Positions 51,844 through 61,600 of a stretch of 64,000 nt of DNA are shown here, piece by piece. Every line of letters begins with the position of its first letter. Positions within the stretch are counted from its first letter, which is position 1. The DNA is from DASQZK01 sp963771005. Its GTDB lineage: Bacteria > Bacteroidota > Bacteroidia > Bacteroidales > GCA-2748055. The notes beneath the pieces are model-generated. The model saw only the letters and a list, made by a program, of their open reading frames with translations, was not told the DNA's origin and searched no databases. The position numbers and the translations under genes are program-made. The stretch is taken from assembly GCA_963771005.1 (NCBI GenBank), contig CAVYRO010000003.1, positions 310,001 through 374,000 on the forward strand. Reading direction: 5' to 3'.

Positions 51844-52248
51844 ATGAGCAAAATTGAAAGCCGGGTTGGCAAGCTGGAGCATTGCGATGAGAGGATATTT
51901 GGATTTCTTTCCGATTTTGACAATTATAAGCAACTCATCCCGGAAGAGAGAGTGAAAAATTTCACTTCTGAAGGGGATACCTGTTCCTTCAGGGTGGAAG
52001 GCATCGGTAAGGCTTCGTTGAAGATCATCGAGAAGGAACCCTATAAAATGATCAAGATTGTTTCCGAATCAGGTACCCCGGTTCGTTTTTCGCTCTGGAT
52101 CCAACTGAAGGGAATAGCCGATTATGACACCCGGGTAAAAATCACCGTAGAACCGGAGGTGAATAAGATCATGATGGGTATGGTGAAGAAACCGCTGCAA
52201 AACCTCGTGAATACGATCGTTGATCACCTTGAACAGATCCCCTTTTAG
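51844..52248 (+). CDS. SRPBCC family (polyketide cyclase-like) protein
   Basis: 134 residues from ATG 51844 (MSKIESRVGKLEHCDERIF), a START/Bet v 1-like fold with FGFLSDFDNYKQLIP and ISLWIQLKG-type strands, ending in a long helix (KPLQNLVNTIVDHLEQIPF). Binding partner unknown. It follows pyrE by 5 bases, so co-transcription is likely, and it converges on birA with a 4-base gap. Confidence 0.85.
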   Translation: MSKIESRVGKLEHCDERIFGFLSDFDNYKQLIPEERVKNFTSEGDTCSFRVEGIGKASLKIIEKEPYKMIKIVSESGTPVRFSLWIQLKGIADYDTRVKITVEPEVNKIMMGMVKKPLQNLVNTIVDHLEQIPF

Positions 52249-52252
52249 CATT

Positions 52253-52993
52253 TCACAGGAAGGTCACTTCCCCAAAACTCAATCTGAGAATTTTCCGGTC
52301 TTCCTTCTCGAGCAGGAGGTGTCCGTCGGGTTCGACTCCGGCAATGCGCGCCCTGATCTCTTCTCCCCTGACGGAATAGCCGGCCAGACTGTTGAACCTG
52401 TACAACGAATCGAAATACCGGGAATCGATTGTCTGCCAGTCTTCATCAAGTACCTTATCATACCAGTAATCGAACTGCATGAGAAGGCGATCCAGGATTT
52501 CATCAACAGAGGACGGTTCACCGCTTTCGTTAACAATGCTTGTGGCCGGGGGTGAGAAAGACGGGAAAGAAGTCTGGTTCACATTAAGGCCGATCCCTAT
52601 GACGCTGCCATTTACAGACCGTTCCTGTAAAACATTTTCGATCAGGATACCTGCAATTTTCCGTTCTTTTACCAGGATGTCATTGGGCCATTTGATAATG
52701 GGTGCAGAGACATACTCCTGAAGGATATCCCGTAATGAGAGGGCTGCTATTTTTGAGAGATAGAAATGATTGGATATATCCAGCTTTTCAGGATATAGGG
52801 CAATGCTGCAAAGAAGGTTCTTATTCTTTTCCGATACCCAAACATTGCCGGAACGACCCCTCCCTCTTTCCTGGAAACCGGCCCGGATGACGAAAGGCCT
52901 TTTCTCCTTCCTCTCTGACAAAAGGGCAGATGCCTGAAAATTTGTCGAACCGGTCTCGGGAAAATAGAGGATTTCATACTTATTTTCAGTCAT
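52253..52993 (-). CDS. birA: Biotin--[acetyl-CoA-carboxylase] ligase
   Basis: Attaches biotin to carboxylases. ATG 52993 gives 246 residues without the N-terminal helix-turn-helix of the regulatory type, so it is a catalytic-only ligase. Motifs are TGSTNFQAS, GRGRSGNVW (biotin and AMP loop), KWPNDILV and AGILIEN, as in other Bacteroidota BirA. GTG at 52996 is one codon earlier but less likely. It is divergent from rsfS. Confidence 0.94.
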   Translation of the reverse strand: MTENKYEILYFPETGSTNFQASALLSERKEKRPFVIRAGFQERGRGRSGNVWVSEKNKNLLCSIALYPEKLDISNHFYLSKIAALSLRDILQEYVSAPIIKWPNDILVKERKIAGILIENVLQERSVNGSVIGIGLNVNQTSFPSFSPPATSIVNESGEPSSVDEILDRLLMQFDYWYDKVLDEDWQTIDSRYFDSLYRFNSLAGYSVRGEEIRARIAGVEPDGHLLLEKEDRKILRLSFGEVTFL

Positions 52994-53135
52994 CACCGTT
53001 ATGTTTACTTTAAAACAAATTAATACTATTAATGTTACTCTTATCCAGGTTTTTCATAAAGTCTCCTTCTCAATAATTCTGTCTGGTACAGTTGTTTGAT
53101 CAGCCCTTGCATGATCCCTTATAGGATAAAATGAT

Positions 53136-53143
53136 TACCTTTG
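53136..53143 (+). promoter_or_regulatory. Putative -7 element for rsfS
   Basis: TACCTTTG matches TAnnTTTG, 22 bases before the rsfS ATG. Confidence 0.45.
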
Positions 53144-53165
53144 CAAAGGAGATAAAAAATACTGG

Positions 53166-53537
53166 ATGAAAAAAAAGGAAGCGGAACAGAGCCAACAACT
53201 TCTGGATGTCATTATAGAAACCATAAAAAGTAAAAAGGGCAAGGAAATTGTTAGTATTGATCTGACAAAAATAAATAATTCGGTTTTTGATTTCTTTATC
53301 ATCTGCCACGGAGATTCAACAACGCAGGTTGGTGCTATCACGGATGAGATCAGGAAAAAAACCAGGGAAATTCTAAATCTCCCTGCCGGTCACATTGAAG
53401 GGGAGCAGAACAGCCAGTGGGTATTGATGGATTTTTCGGGAATTGTTGTTCATATTTTTCTCAGGGAACAAAGACTTTTCTACCATCTTGAGGATTTATG
53501 GGCGGACGGGGTTATCACAAAACACGAAGATACATAA
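53166..53537 (+). CDS. rsfS: Ribosome silencing factor RsfS
   Basis: 123 residues, binds ribosomal protein L14 and blocks subunit joining in slow growth. Landmarks are KKGKEIVSIDLTKINNSVFDFFIICHGDSTTQVGA (in two parts), GEQNSQWVLMDFSGIVVHIF and HLEDLW near the end, standard for the Iojap family. It is 22 bases upstream of ftsH and probably co-transcribed with it, a conserved order in Bacteroidota. Confidence 0.93.
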   Translation: MKKKEAEQSQQLLDVIIETIKSKKGKEIVSIDLTKINNSVFDFFIICHGDSTTQVGAITDEIRKKTREILNLPAGHIEGEQNSQWVLMDFSGIVVHIFLREQRLFYHLEDLWADGVITKHEDT

Positions 53538-53559
53538 ATGAGAATAAGGATTAAGAAAA

Positions 53560-55662
53560 ATGAGTGAAAACAATAATGTAAATAACAGCTCTAACAAGAA
53601 TTCTACTCCGGGTGGTCCCCAGAAACCTAAGTTCGGAGGTTACTGGATTTATATTCTTATCGCAGTAGCATTTCTCAGTCTTCAGTTCCTCAATTTCGGA
53701 AGTAAACCCGAGGAGATCGATCTGCTGAAACTTGAGACGCTTATCAAGCAGGATAAGGTATCCAAATTGATTGTTGTTAACAAGGAGACGGTGGAAGTAT
53801 TTCTTGAGGGAGATACAGTGCAAAATAAAACCCGTCAGAGGGGTTTCGGCAATTTTGGTCAGGAGAGCCCGAAGTATGTATATAACATTTTTTCACAGGA
53901 CCAGTTTGCGCAGACGCTCACAGACCTTCAGAAAGAAGTGGGTCCTGATCACTGGCCGGACGTTAAGACGGAAACACGGAACAACTACCTGGGTGAGATA
54001 CTGAGCTGGCTGATCCCGATCATCCTGCTCGTGATCATCTGGATGGTAATTTTCAGGAGGATGAGTGCAGGCGCCGGGGGCGCTGCAGGTAGTATTTTTA
54101 ATGTGGGGAAATCGCGCGCCCAGATCTTTGATAAGAACACGAATGTCAAAACTGATTTTAAAGATGTAGCCGGACTTGAAGAGGCAAAAATGGAAGTTAA
54201 GGAAATTGTCGATTTTCTTAAAAATCCGAAGAAATATACCGATCTGGGAGGAAAGATACCTAAGGGAGCACTGCTTGTAGGTCCTCCGGGCACGGGGAAA
54301 ACTCTTCTCGCCAAAGCTGTTGCAGGTGAGGCCCATGTACCATTCTTTTCCATCTCCGGTTCAGATTTCGTTGAAATGTTTGTAGGCGTCGGTGCTTCAA
54401 GGGTGCGTGACCTCTTTAAGCAGGCCAAGGAAAAAGCACCCTGTATCGTTTTCATTGATGAAATAGATGCCGTAGGACGGGCACGTGGCCGGAATCCAAA
54501 TTTCGGATCCAACGATGAACGTGAAAATACCCTCAATCAGTTACTTACCGAAATGGACGGCTTCGGCACGAACAGCGGTGTGATCATTCTTGCGGCCACA
54601 AACCGCGCCGATGTTCTTGACCGCGCACTCCTTAGGGCAGGCCGTTTTGATCGTCAGATCCTTGTCGAACTTCCTGACCTTAACGAACGGAAGGATATTT
54701 TCAAGGTCCATATGCGACCCCTTAAGCTGGACAAGGATATAGATGTCAATTTCTTTGGCAGGCAAACCCCTGGTTTCTCGGGTGCTGACATCGCCAATGT
54801 ATGTAACGAGGCCGCCCTCATAGCTGCCAGGAAGAACAAGAAAAAGATCGGGCGCCAGGACTTCCTCGATGCGATAGACAGGATCATCGGCGGCCTTGAA
54901 AAGAAGAATAAGATCATCTCTCCCGAAGAAAAGAAAACCATCGCGTATCATGAAGCGGGGCATGCGACCATCAGCTGGCTTCTTGAATATGCCAACCCCC
55001 TGGTAAAAGTCACGATAATTCCCCGTGGACGTGCCCTGGGCGCCGCCTGGTATCTTCCGGAAGAACGGCAGATCACAACAACCGAACAAATGCTCGATGA
55101 AATGTGTGCCATCCTCGGCGGAAGGGCTTCTGAGGAAGTCAACTTCAAACGGGTATCCACGGGAGCTCTGAACGACCTTGAAAGGGTGACAAAGCAGGCC
55201 TATGCCATGATCACTTACTTTGGGATGAGCAAGTTGGTGGGTAACCTTAGTTACTATGATTCCTCCGGGCAGGGCGATTACGCTTTTACCAAGCCCTATT
55301 CTGAAAAGACCTCGGAGCTGATCGATAAGGAAGTTAAACAGCTTGTTGATATCCAGTATGAACGGGCTAAAAAAGTGTTGGTCGAAAATTTAAAAGGACT
55401 TACGGAACTGGCTGAAAAACTTCTCGACAAGGAGGTTATCTTCAGTGAAGACCTGGAGAAAATCTTCGGACCCCGTAAGGGAGGCAGTGCTGAAGAAAAA
55501 GATAAAGCGGCAGTTGAGCGTAAAATCTCAGTAAGGAAGGCAAAAAAAATAAATGAGGAAAATCCGGACATCATCCTGGGAGATGAGAAACGCCCTTCTG
55601 AAAAACCAGGGAAAAAATCAAAAACTGCAGCATCATCAGGTACAGCCAAAGATGATTTATAA
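53560..55662 (+). CDS. ftsH: ATP-dependent zinc metalloprotease FtsH
   Basis: Membrane-anchored quality-control protease, 700 residues. Two membrane helices (IYILIAVAFLSLQFLNF near residue 30; ILSWLIPIILLVIIWMVIF near 150) flank a periplasmic loop. The AAA+ domain has Walker A GPPGTGKTLLAKA near 241 and IVFIDEIDAVG, the second region of homology is AATNRADVLDRALLRAGRFDR (in two pieces), and the zinc site is HEAGH near 463. The C-terminal tail is Lys-rich and poorly conserved. Follows rsfS. Confidence 0.97.
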   Translation: MSENNNVNNSSNKNSTPGGPQKPKFGGYWIYILIAVAFLSLQFLNFGSKPEEIDLLKLETLIKQDKVSKLIVVNKETVEVFLEGDTVQNKTRQRGFGNFGQESPKYVYNIFSQDQFAQTLTDLQKEVGPDHWPDVKTETRNNYLGEILSWLIPIILLVIIWMVIFRRMSAGAGGAAGSIFNVGKSRAQIFDKNTNVKTDFKDVAGLEEAKMEVKEIVDFLKNPKKYTDLGGKIPKGALLVGPPGTGKTLLAKAVAGEAHVPFFSISGSDFVEMFVGVGASRVRDLFKQAKEKAPCIVFIDEIDAVGRARGRNPNFGSNDERENTLNQLLTEMDGFGTNSGVIILAATNRADVLDRALLRAGRFDRQILVELPDLNERKDIFKVHMRPLKLDKDIDVNFFGRQTPGFSGADIANVCNEAALIAARKNKKKIGRQDFLDAIDRIIGGLEKKNKIISPEEKKTIAYHEAGHATISWLLEYANPLVKVTIIPRGRALGAAWYLPEERQITTTEQMLDEMCAILGGRASEEVNFKRVSTGALNDLERVTKQAYAMITYFGMSKLVGNLSYYDSSGQGDYAFTKPYSEKTSELIDKEVKQLVDIQYERAKKVLVENLKGLTELAEKLLDKEVIFSEDLEKIFGPRKGGSAEEKDKAAVERKISVRKAKKINEENPDIILGDEKRPSEKPGKKSKTAASSGTAKDDL

Positions 55663-55671
55663 AGCTTAGAA

Positions 55672-55875
55672 ATGACGGAGAACTTGGTAAGGGTTTATTT
55701 GTCAAACCAGGTGTACCATGTGGAGATGTTGAAGCAATTTTTATCCGATAACGGGATTGCAGCCTTTTCCATCGATAAGAGGGATTCAAGTTACCTGTTC
55801 GGAAGCATCGAATTGTACGTCAACCGGGATGATGTGATCATGGCCAAGGTCCTCATAAAGAAATTCGAAAATTGA
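55672..55875 (+). CDS. DUF2007 family small protein
   Basis: 67 residues (MTENLVRVYLSNQVYHVEML, then a segment QFLSDNGIAAFSIDKRD) with the DUF2007 pattern of short strand-helix-strand seen in many bacteria and sometimes called a putative signal-transducing protein. Function unknown. Its stop (TGA at 55873-55875) overlaps the TTG start of cdsA by 4 bases, so the two are translationally coupled. Confidence 0.8.
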   Translation: MTENLVRVYLSNQVYHVEMLKQFLSDNGIAAFSIDKRDSSYLFGSIELYVNRDDVIMAKVLIKKFEN

Positions 55876-56684
55876 AAGAATTCATTCAGCGTTCTCTCAG
55901 CGGGGCTCTTTTTGTAACGGTTATGCTGGCTGCGATATGGTGGAACGAATACTCGCTTCTTGCTCTCCTCTTTATCATCCTGATTTTTGCCCTTCCGGAG
56001 TTTTTCCGTCTGAAGTTACCGGATGAGGCTGGAGGGATAAAGATACTGGCCATCACCGGAGCTTCGATTATCCTGGTTATAAATTTCGCTGCTGCCGCCG
56101 GTTGGATCCGCCAGGTATATATGTTACTGGATATCGCCATCCTTCTCGGGTTGCAGTTTTTACTGTTGTTCCGGACCGGGGATTCTTTTTCAGGATCAGT
56201 GGCCGGCCTTACTTTCGGGCTCATCTATATTCTTCTTCCCTTATCCGTTATCCCATTTATCTGTTTCCTCGACGGTCATTATGATCACAGGCTGATATTC
56301 GGCTTTTTTTTCCTTCTTTGGACCTATGATTCATTTGCCTACCTTACCGGTGTACTGACCGGAAAACACCGGATCCTGCCTTCCGTTTCGCCGAAGAAGT
56401 CATGGGAAGGGCTGGCCGGGGGACTCTTATTTTCATTGGGAGCTGCCTATATCATCCCGATCTTTTTTACCAGGCTGACCTTTGCTGGTTGGGCAGGACT
56501 GGCTGTGATCGTTGTAATTACAGGAACTGCCGGTGATTTTATCGAATCGGCGATGAAAAGAAATGCCGGGGTGAAGGATTCCGGCAGATTTCTTCCCGGT
56601 CACGGCGGGGTGCTCGACAGGTTCGACTCGGTTCTTTTTTCCATACCATTTGTCTATCTTTACCTTACTTTAATAATAGCGTAA
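55872..56684 (+). CDS. cdsA: Phosphatidate cytidylyltransferase
   Basis: Makes CDP-diacylglycerol from phosphatidic acid at the inner membrane. 270 residues with about seven hydrophobic segments and the CdsA signature near the C-terminus: SPKKSWEGLAGG, then GDFIESAMKRNAG and LPGHGGVLDRFDS. The start is TTG at 55872 overlapping the DUF2007 stop as ATTGA; the family's typical N-terminus (KEFIQRSLSGALF) begins right there and no ATG is better placed. Followed by psd after 3 bases. Confidence 0.93.
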   Translation: MKEFIQRSLSGALFVTVMLAAIWWNEYSLLALLFIILIFALPEFFRLKLPDEAGGIKILAITGASIILVINFAAAAGWIRQVYMLLDIAILLGLQFLLLFRTGDSFSGSVAGLTFGLIYILLPLSVIPFICFLDGHYDHRLIFGFFFLLWTYDSFAYLTGVLTGKHRILPSVSPKKSWEGLAGGLLFSLGAAYIIPIFFTRLTFAGWAGLAVIVVITGTAGDFIESAMKRNAGVKDSGRFLPGHGGVLDRFDSVLFSIPFVYLYLTLIIA

Positions 56685-56687
56685 ATT

Positions 56688-57350
56688 ATGAATATCCGGA
56701 TACATCATGAAGGCTACCGGATCATTATGATCGCCGCCCTTTTCCTTGCATTATTGAACCTGTTTACCGTTTACGTTTCCGGAACCGGCGGAATCTTATT
56801 CTGGAGCCTCTTCATAGCTTCCATCCTTGTGATGATCTTCCTCCTGCGGTTTTTCAGGAAACCCGTAAGGGAAATCATACATGAGGAGGGCACTGTTTAT
56901 TCACCCGCCGACGGGACAGTCGTCGCCATTGAGGAAACGGAGGAAGAGGAATATTTCCATACAAAAAGAACCCAGGTATCGGTTTTTATGTCGGTCTGGG
57001 ATGTTCATATGAACTGGTATCCGGCTGCCGGAACCATACGATATTATAAGTACCATCCGGGGAAATACCTGGTTGCCCGTCATCCCAAATCATCCGTATT
57101 GAATGAAAGGACTACCGTGGTTCTTGAAACACAGGGAAAAGAGGAGATTCTGTTTCGTCAGATAGCCGGCTTTGTGGCAAGAAGAGTAGTATGCTACGCC
57201 CGTGAAAAACAAATGGTCAGATCAGGAGATGAACTGGGATTTATAAAATTCGGCTCCCGGGTCGATATTTTTCTCCCTCCGGGCATCGCAATTCCCCTTA
57301 AGATAGGGCAGAAAGTTAAAGGTAATGTTACGCCTTTGGCCGTTCTTTGA
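56688..57350 (+). CDS. psd: Phosphatidylserine decarboxylase family protein
   Basis: Converts phosphatidylserine to phosphatidylethanolamine at the inner membrane. 220 residues, the short archaeal-type form. N-terminal hydrophobic helices (MIAALFLALLNLFTVYVSG), YSPADGTVVAIEE, FMSVWDVHMNWYPAAG, and near the end LGFIKFGSRVDIFLP, which contains the GS self-cleavage pair that yields the pyruvoyl group. Immediately after cdsA, as expected for the pathway. Confidence 0.93.
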   Translation: MNIRIHHEGYRIIMIAALFLALLNLFTVYVSGTGGILFWSLFIASILVMIFLLRFFRKPVREIIHEEGTVYSPADGTVVAIEETEEEEYFHTKRTQVSVFMSVWDVHMNWYPAAGTIRYYKYHPGKYLVARHPKSSVLNERTTVVLETQGKEEILFRQIAGFVARRVVCYAREKQMVRSGDELGFIKFGSRVDIFLPPGIAIPLKIGQKVKGNVTPLAVL

Positions 57351-57387
57351 TCTGAGACCCGGAAGCAAGCTTTCAGCGTGTTTTAGA

Positions 57388-57417
57388 TTGTAGAATAGGC
57401 CTTATTTCCTATTTTTG
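57388..57417 (+). promoter_or_regulatory. Bacteroidota-type promoter for the flavodiiron gene
   Basis: TTG at 57388-57390, exactly 19 bases, then TATTTTTG at 57410-57417, a full -33/-7 match. Predicted start of transcription is about 57424, leaving a 17-base leader before the ATG at 57441. Confidence 0.75.
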
Positions 57418-57440
57418 CACTGTTAAAAAAACGTCCCTGA

Positions 57441-58661
57441 ATGAATGATAAGAGAATACTCCAGGTCACGCCCGATGTAAAATGGATCGGCGTGCTGGAC
57501 CATGACATTGTCACTTTTGATATAGTAATGTCCACCGATTACGGGACAACTTATAATTCCTATTTCATCAATGCTGCCAAAAAGACGATCATCGAAACTT
57601 CAAAGGAAACTTTCCGCGATGTCTACGTTGAAAAGATAAGAAAAGTTTGCGATCCGTCTGAGATTCAGTTTATCGTTTGCCAGCATACGGAACCCGATCA
57701 TTCGGGGAATGTCAGACACCTGCTCGAGCTGGCGCCGGAAGCAATTGTAGTCGGAAGCGGACAGGCACTGAACTACCTTAACGAGATGGTTGGAAAACCT
57801 TTCAGGTCACAGAAAGTCAAAGACGGTGATATTCTTGATCTGGGGAACAAGAAACTACACATCATCGGGGCTCCCAACCTTCATTGGCCCGATACCATCT
57901 ACAGCTGGCTGGCCGAAGACAGGGTTTTGTTTACCTGCGATTCGTTCGGAGCTCATTTCTGTAACGGCGAAATGTTTGATGACCTGGTGGGTAATTATGA
58001 TAAGGCTTTCAAATATTACTTCGATGTTATCCTGAAGCCATTCAGTAAGTTTATGCTGAAAGCGATTGATAAGATCAGACCGCTGGATATTTCCGTAATT
58101 TGCCCGGGTCACGGACCTATTCTCAGAACAGACTGGAGAAAATATGTCGATCTTTCAGAAAAATATGCAAGGGAATATCTCAATGAAAGCAGACCTTGCA
58201 ATAACCGTGTTTTCCTGGCGTATGTTTCAGCGTACGGGTATACCCGGGAAATGGCCGGAAAAGTTGCAGAAGGACTGAAAGCTGCCGGGGATATTCACGT
58301 GGAAATGATGGATATTGAACATGCGCTTCTCGGGGATATGGAGGAAAATCTTGTACGGAGTGATGCACTTATCATCGGGTCTCCCACCATTAATCAGAAT
58401 ACACTTCTGCCGGTATACCGGATCTTCTCGATAATCAACCCCATCCGCGACAAAGGCAAACTGGCGGCGGCATTCGGATCTTATGGATGGAGTGGTGAAG
58501 CTGTAAAACTCATTGAAGACCATCTCAAAAACCTGAAATTTTCGGTAGCCATGGAAGGCCTGAGTGAAAAATTTTATCCCTTTGACGGTAAAAGTGAAAA
58601 ATTTTTCGAGTTTGGAAAAACATTCGGACGGCTCCTGCTTGAAAAAGGGCCGGCAGAATAA
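57441..58661 (+). CDS. FprA-type flavodiiron protein
   Basis: 406 residues, a cytoplasmic oxygen or NO reductase. The N-terminal metallo-beta-lactamase-like diiron domain has QHTEPDHSGN near residue 82 (the HxExDH ligand set), HWPDTIYSW, CDSFGAHFCNGEM and CPGHGPIL. The C-terminal flavodoxin domain runs from about residue 255 (FLAYVSAYGYTREMA, SPTINQNTLLPV, FGSYGWSGEAV). Such proteins protect anaerobes from oxygen and NO, consistent with an anaerobic lifestyle. It has its own promoter. Confidence 0.94.
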   Translation: MNDKRILQVTPDVKWIGVLDHDIVTFDIVMSTDYGTTYNSYFINAAKKTIIETSKETFRDVYVEKIRKVCDPSEIQFIVCQHTEPDHSGNVRHLLELAPEAIVVGSGQALNYLNEMVGKPFRSQKVKDGDILDLGNKKLHIIGAPNLHWPDTIYSWLAEDRVLFTCDSFGAHFCNGEMFDDLVGNYDKAFKYYFDVILKPFSKFMLKAIDKIRPLDISVICPGHGPILRTDWRKYVDLSEKYAREYLNESRPCNNRVFLAYVSAYGYTREMAGKVAEGLKAAGDIHVEMMDIEHALLGDMEENLVRSDALIIGSPTINQNTLLPVYRIFSIINPIRDKGKLAAAFGSYGWSGEAVKLIEDHLKNLKFSVAMEGLSEKFYPFDGKSEKFFEFGKTFGRLLLEKGPAE

Positions 58662-58664
58662 AGA

Positions 58665-61600
58665 TCAGTGCATGATAATAAATTTGCCGTCTGCTGTGGG
58701 ATTGCCGTGCTCATCAATCACCCGGATGAAGTAAATTCCGTTGGCCAGCCCCGACAAATCGATCTCTTTCACGGTCTCGGTACGGAACCATTTCTCTGAA
58801 TGTACCAGGCGACCCGTCTGGTCGAAAAATTCGACCCGGTGTTCACGATTATCGGCCGGCTTCAGATAAATACTCAGTTTTGAGGATGCCGGGTTGGGGT
58901 ACATCACCAGGCCTCCCTGTATTATTTGGTATCGAGTTCTGGCAGTAGAAAGATTGGTATTATCATCGGTAACGGCCTGGTAAACTTCCCCTGTATTGTC
59001 GTTCTGAATGAAGGCCGCAGCCCTGATCATATCCGGATCATAAACATTTTCATAATCCCATGTAAACATAAAATTCCGGGTTTCACCCTTGGACCATCCG
59101 TCGAATATAGCTGTTCCGGCTGCATTGGGAAGCAGGGTTTTGATAACATTCAGGAAATTCGATTCCCCGTTCTGGGTAGGGATATCATTTATGAGTTTTT
59201 CAAAAATGGCTACCTGGAATATCCTTTCATCCGGTGCCATGTTCTTCAGGGCAAGGACGCCTGCTTTCACGGTTATGCTCTCTGCATCCCTTGTTACGTT
59301 CAGGTTGATCCTGAATTCAGGGTCTCTCAGGGATTCGATATTTATTTCCCTGGAGGAGATGGCTGAAGGCTGGTAGTCATAACGGGTCTCCTCCCCGGTC
59401 CCTCCCTGGAGAATGGAATAAGGCACCGAGGTGATCCCGTAGAAGAGTGTACGGGTGGCCGGCACCGACGGATTCTGTTGATTAAAGGGGTCGAATCCCG
59501 GGAATTCGGTATGGTACTCCAGCTTGATCATATTTTCGAAATTCCGGTTATAAACCGTGTTGACAGTTGCAGTCGCAATGCGGCTGTCCGGATCTGAACT
59601 ATTGGTGAAATGTTCAAGCAGCACATTTTTTGTGCGGGGTACGATCTTTACATTGTCAAGGGCAAAACCCTCACTACCTGGATTGGGTGCATTACTGCCG
59701 GTGAAGGCTAACCTGAACCTTACACGTGAAGCACCCTCTGCCATATTCAGATCATGTCTTGATTCTATCCACTGGGGCAAAGTTCCTGTCCAGCCATCGG
59801 TTGTCCCGGAGGGCATCTTTGCGATGTGATCTGAATTATACCAGTTGATCCCATCTTCGAGACTTCCCAGAGTTGTCCATGTATTATTGTCAAATGAAGA
59901 CTGGATTGTCATTCCTTCTGTATCCTCGCTGAGGCTGCGGAATATGTCCATGATGATCATAGGACGGTCAATTCCGCTGAAATTAAAACAGGGGGAGTAG
60001 AGGTAGGATGTCTGGGTTCCGTTTTCCTGTGAGCGATCAATATACCAGGTTCTTGACGATGAAGAGGGCAAGGATGTATAACCCGGGGTCCCGTAGGTCC
60101 ACGGGCTCCCGTAAGATGCCACCCTTTCTTCCGGAATCCAGTTACCGCTGCCGTTCTCAAAATTTTCGTTATAGTTTTCGGTTGCAAGAAGGATCGTGGG
60201 TTTAAGGTAAATCGTTTTTGTGACAGTTCCCATACAGCCTCCGCCGCTTTCTGCAGTGAGTCCCATACTATATTCCCCTGTGCCATTCAGGAAATACCTG
60301 GTTTCCGGGCCTCCGTCGTGGGTAAGTGTCGTTTCATCCGGGAGTAATAGCTTCCAGGTGTACTTTGTTATCCCGTCTGCCGGTTTCATATCGCTGATGA
60401 AGAGGGTGGAATCGCCCGGTGTATAGCAATCGTTGGCGGCATGGAATCCACCGGAGGGCCTTGGCCGAAAATCGATTGTTTTTTTCAGGGAATCGGTACA
60501 GCCGGTGAAGGTGGAGACTGTAAGAACAATCTGTTTTGGGCCTGTAGTGCTGAATATATGATAAGGTGCCTCCAGTGCGCTGAGATTTGAAGGTCCGCTG
60601 GTGGGATCGCCGAAATTCCAGTTCCAGTTTGAGATGGAATTCCTGTTCTGGGAAGTGTTTGAAAAATACACGGTATCTCCGGAACCCAGGCAGGTGATTC
60701 CGGTTGAAAAATTTAGCCCGGGTACTGAATTTACGATGAGGGTTTTAGTAGTCGATCTCGCACATCCGTTCTCCGAGGTATAGGTGCATCGCAAGTCAAC
60801 CTCGCCAGGTGCGGTGCTTGAGGGGGAGAATACAAAACCCTGGTAAAGGCTGCCGGAGACACCCGGTCCGTCAAATACCGCGGTGGAAATATTGCTTTTC
60901 AGCGAAATGGACGCTTCATTCTCACAGAAAGTGGATTTATCGGGCATCAGGATCTGTGGCTGTTTCGGGGCCTCCACACGGAAGGCCTTGGTAAGTGACA
61001 GTGTTACTCCCATCTGTATGTAGCGGTATATTACCGAATAATTATTTTCCGGGAGTATGCCGGGGTCAATAATGGCGGTGTTGTTTCCGTTATCGGCGAG
61101 TCCCGGTACCGCCTGCCCCGTTGCATTCATAAGGGAGAAACTACCGGTATTGCCGGCGGCATTCGAGGCTGTTATTTGGAACGGATCATTGTAATTGCAG
61201 TAGAGATCCTTATTCATGCCTATGACCCCTTCGGCTTTGAGAACATATACCTGGGTATTGGCATAGCTGGTACATCCGCTTGCATTTGTGTAGGAATACC
61301 GTATTGTATGAGGTGAACCGGATGAACCGGCTGTTCCCGGATTGAAGGTCCAGGGCGGACCACTAACGCCGGGACCGCTAAAGTTCCCGCCCGGGATATT
61401 AGCCTGAAGAGTCAGTGGACCGGATTCGACATTATAGGCCGGATCCAGGCCGGTGATACTGACATTCGTTCCCGTATTTACCTGCACCCTGGCGGACCCT
61501 TCGCCTGCGTTAAGTACCTTATGATCGTCTATAACGGAAACGACCGTATATGTCGTGGTGTGATCCGGTTTAACCCAGAACTTAAGCGGTGATGATTTAA

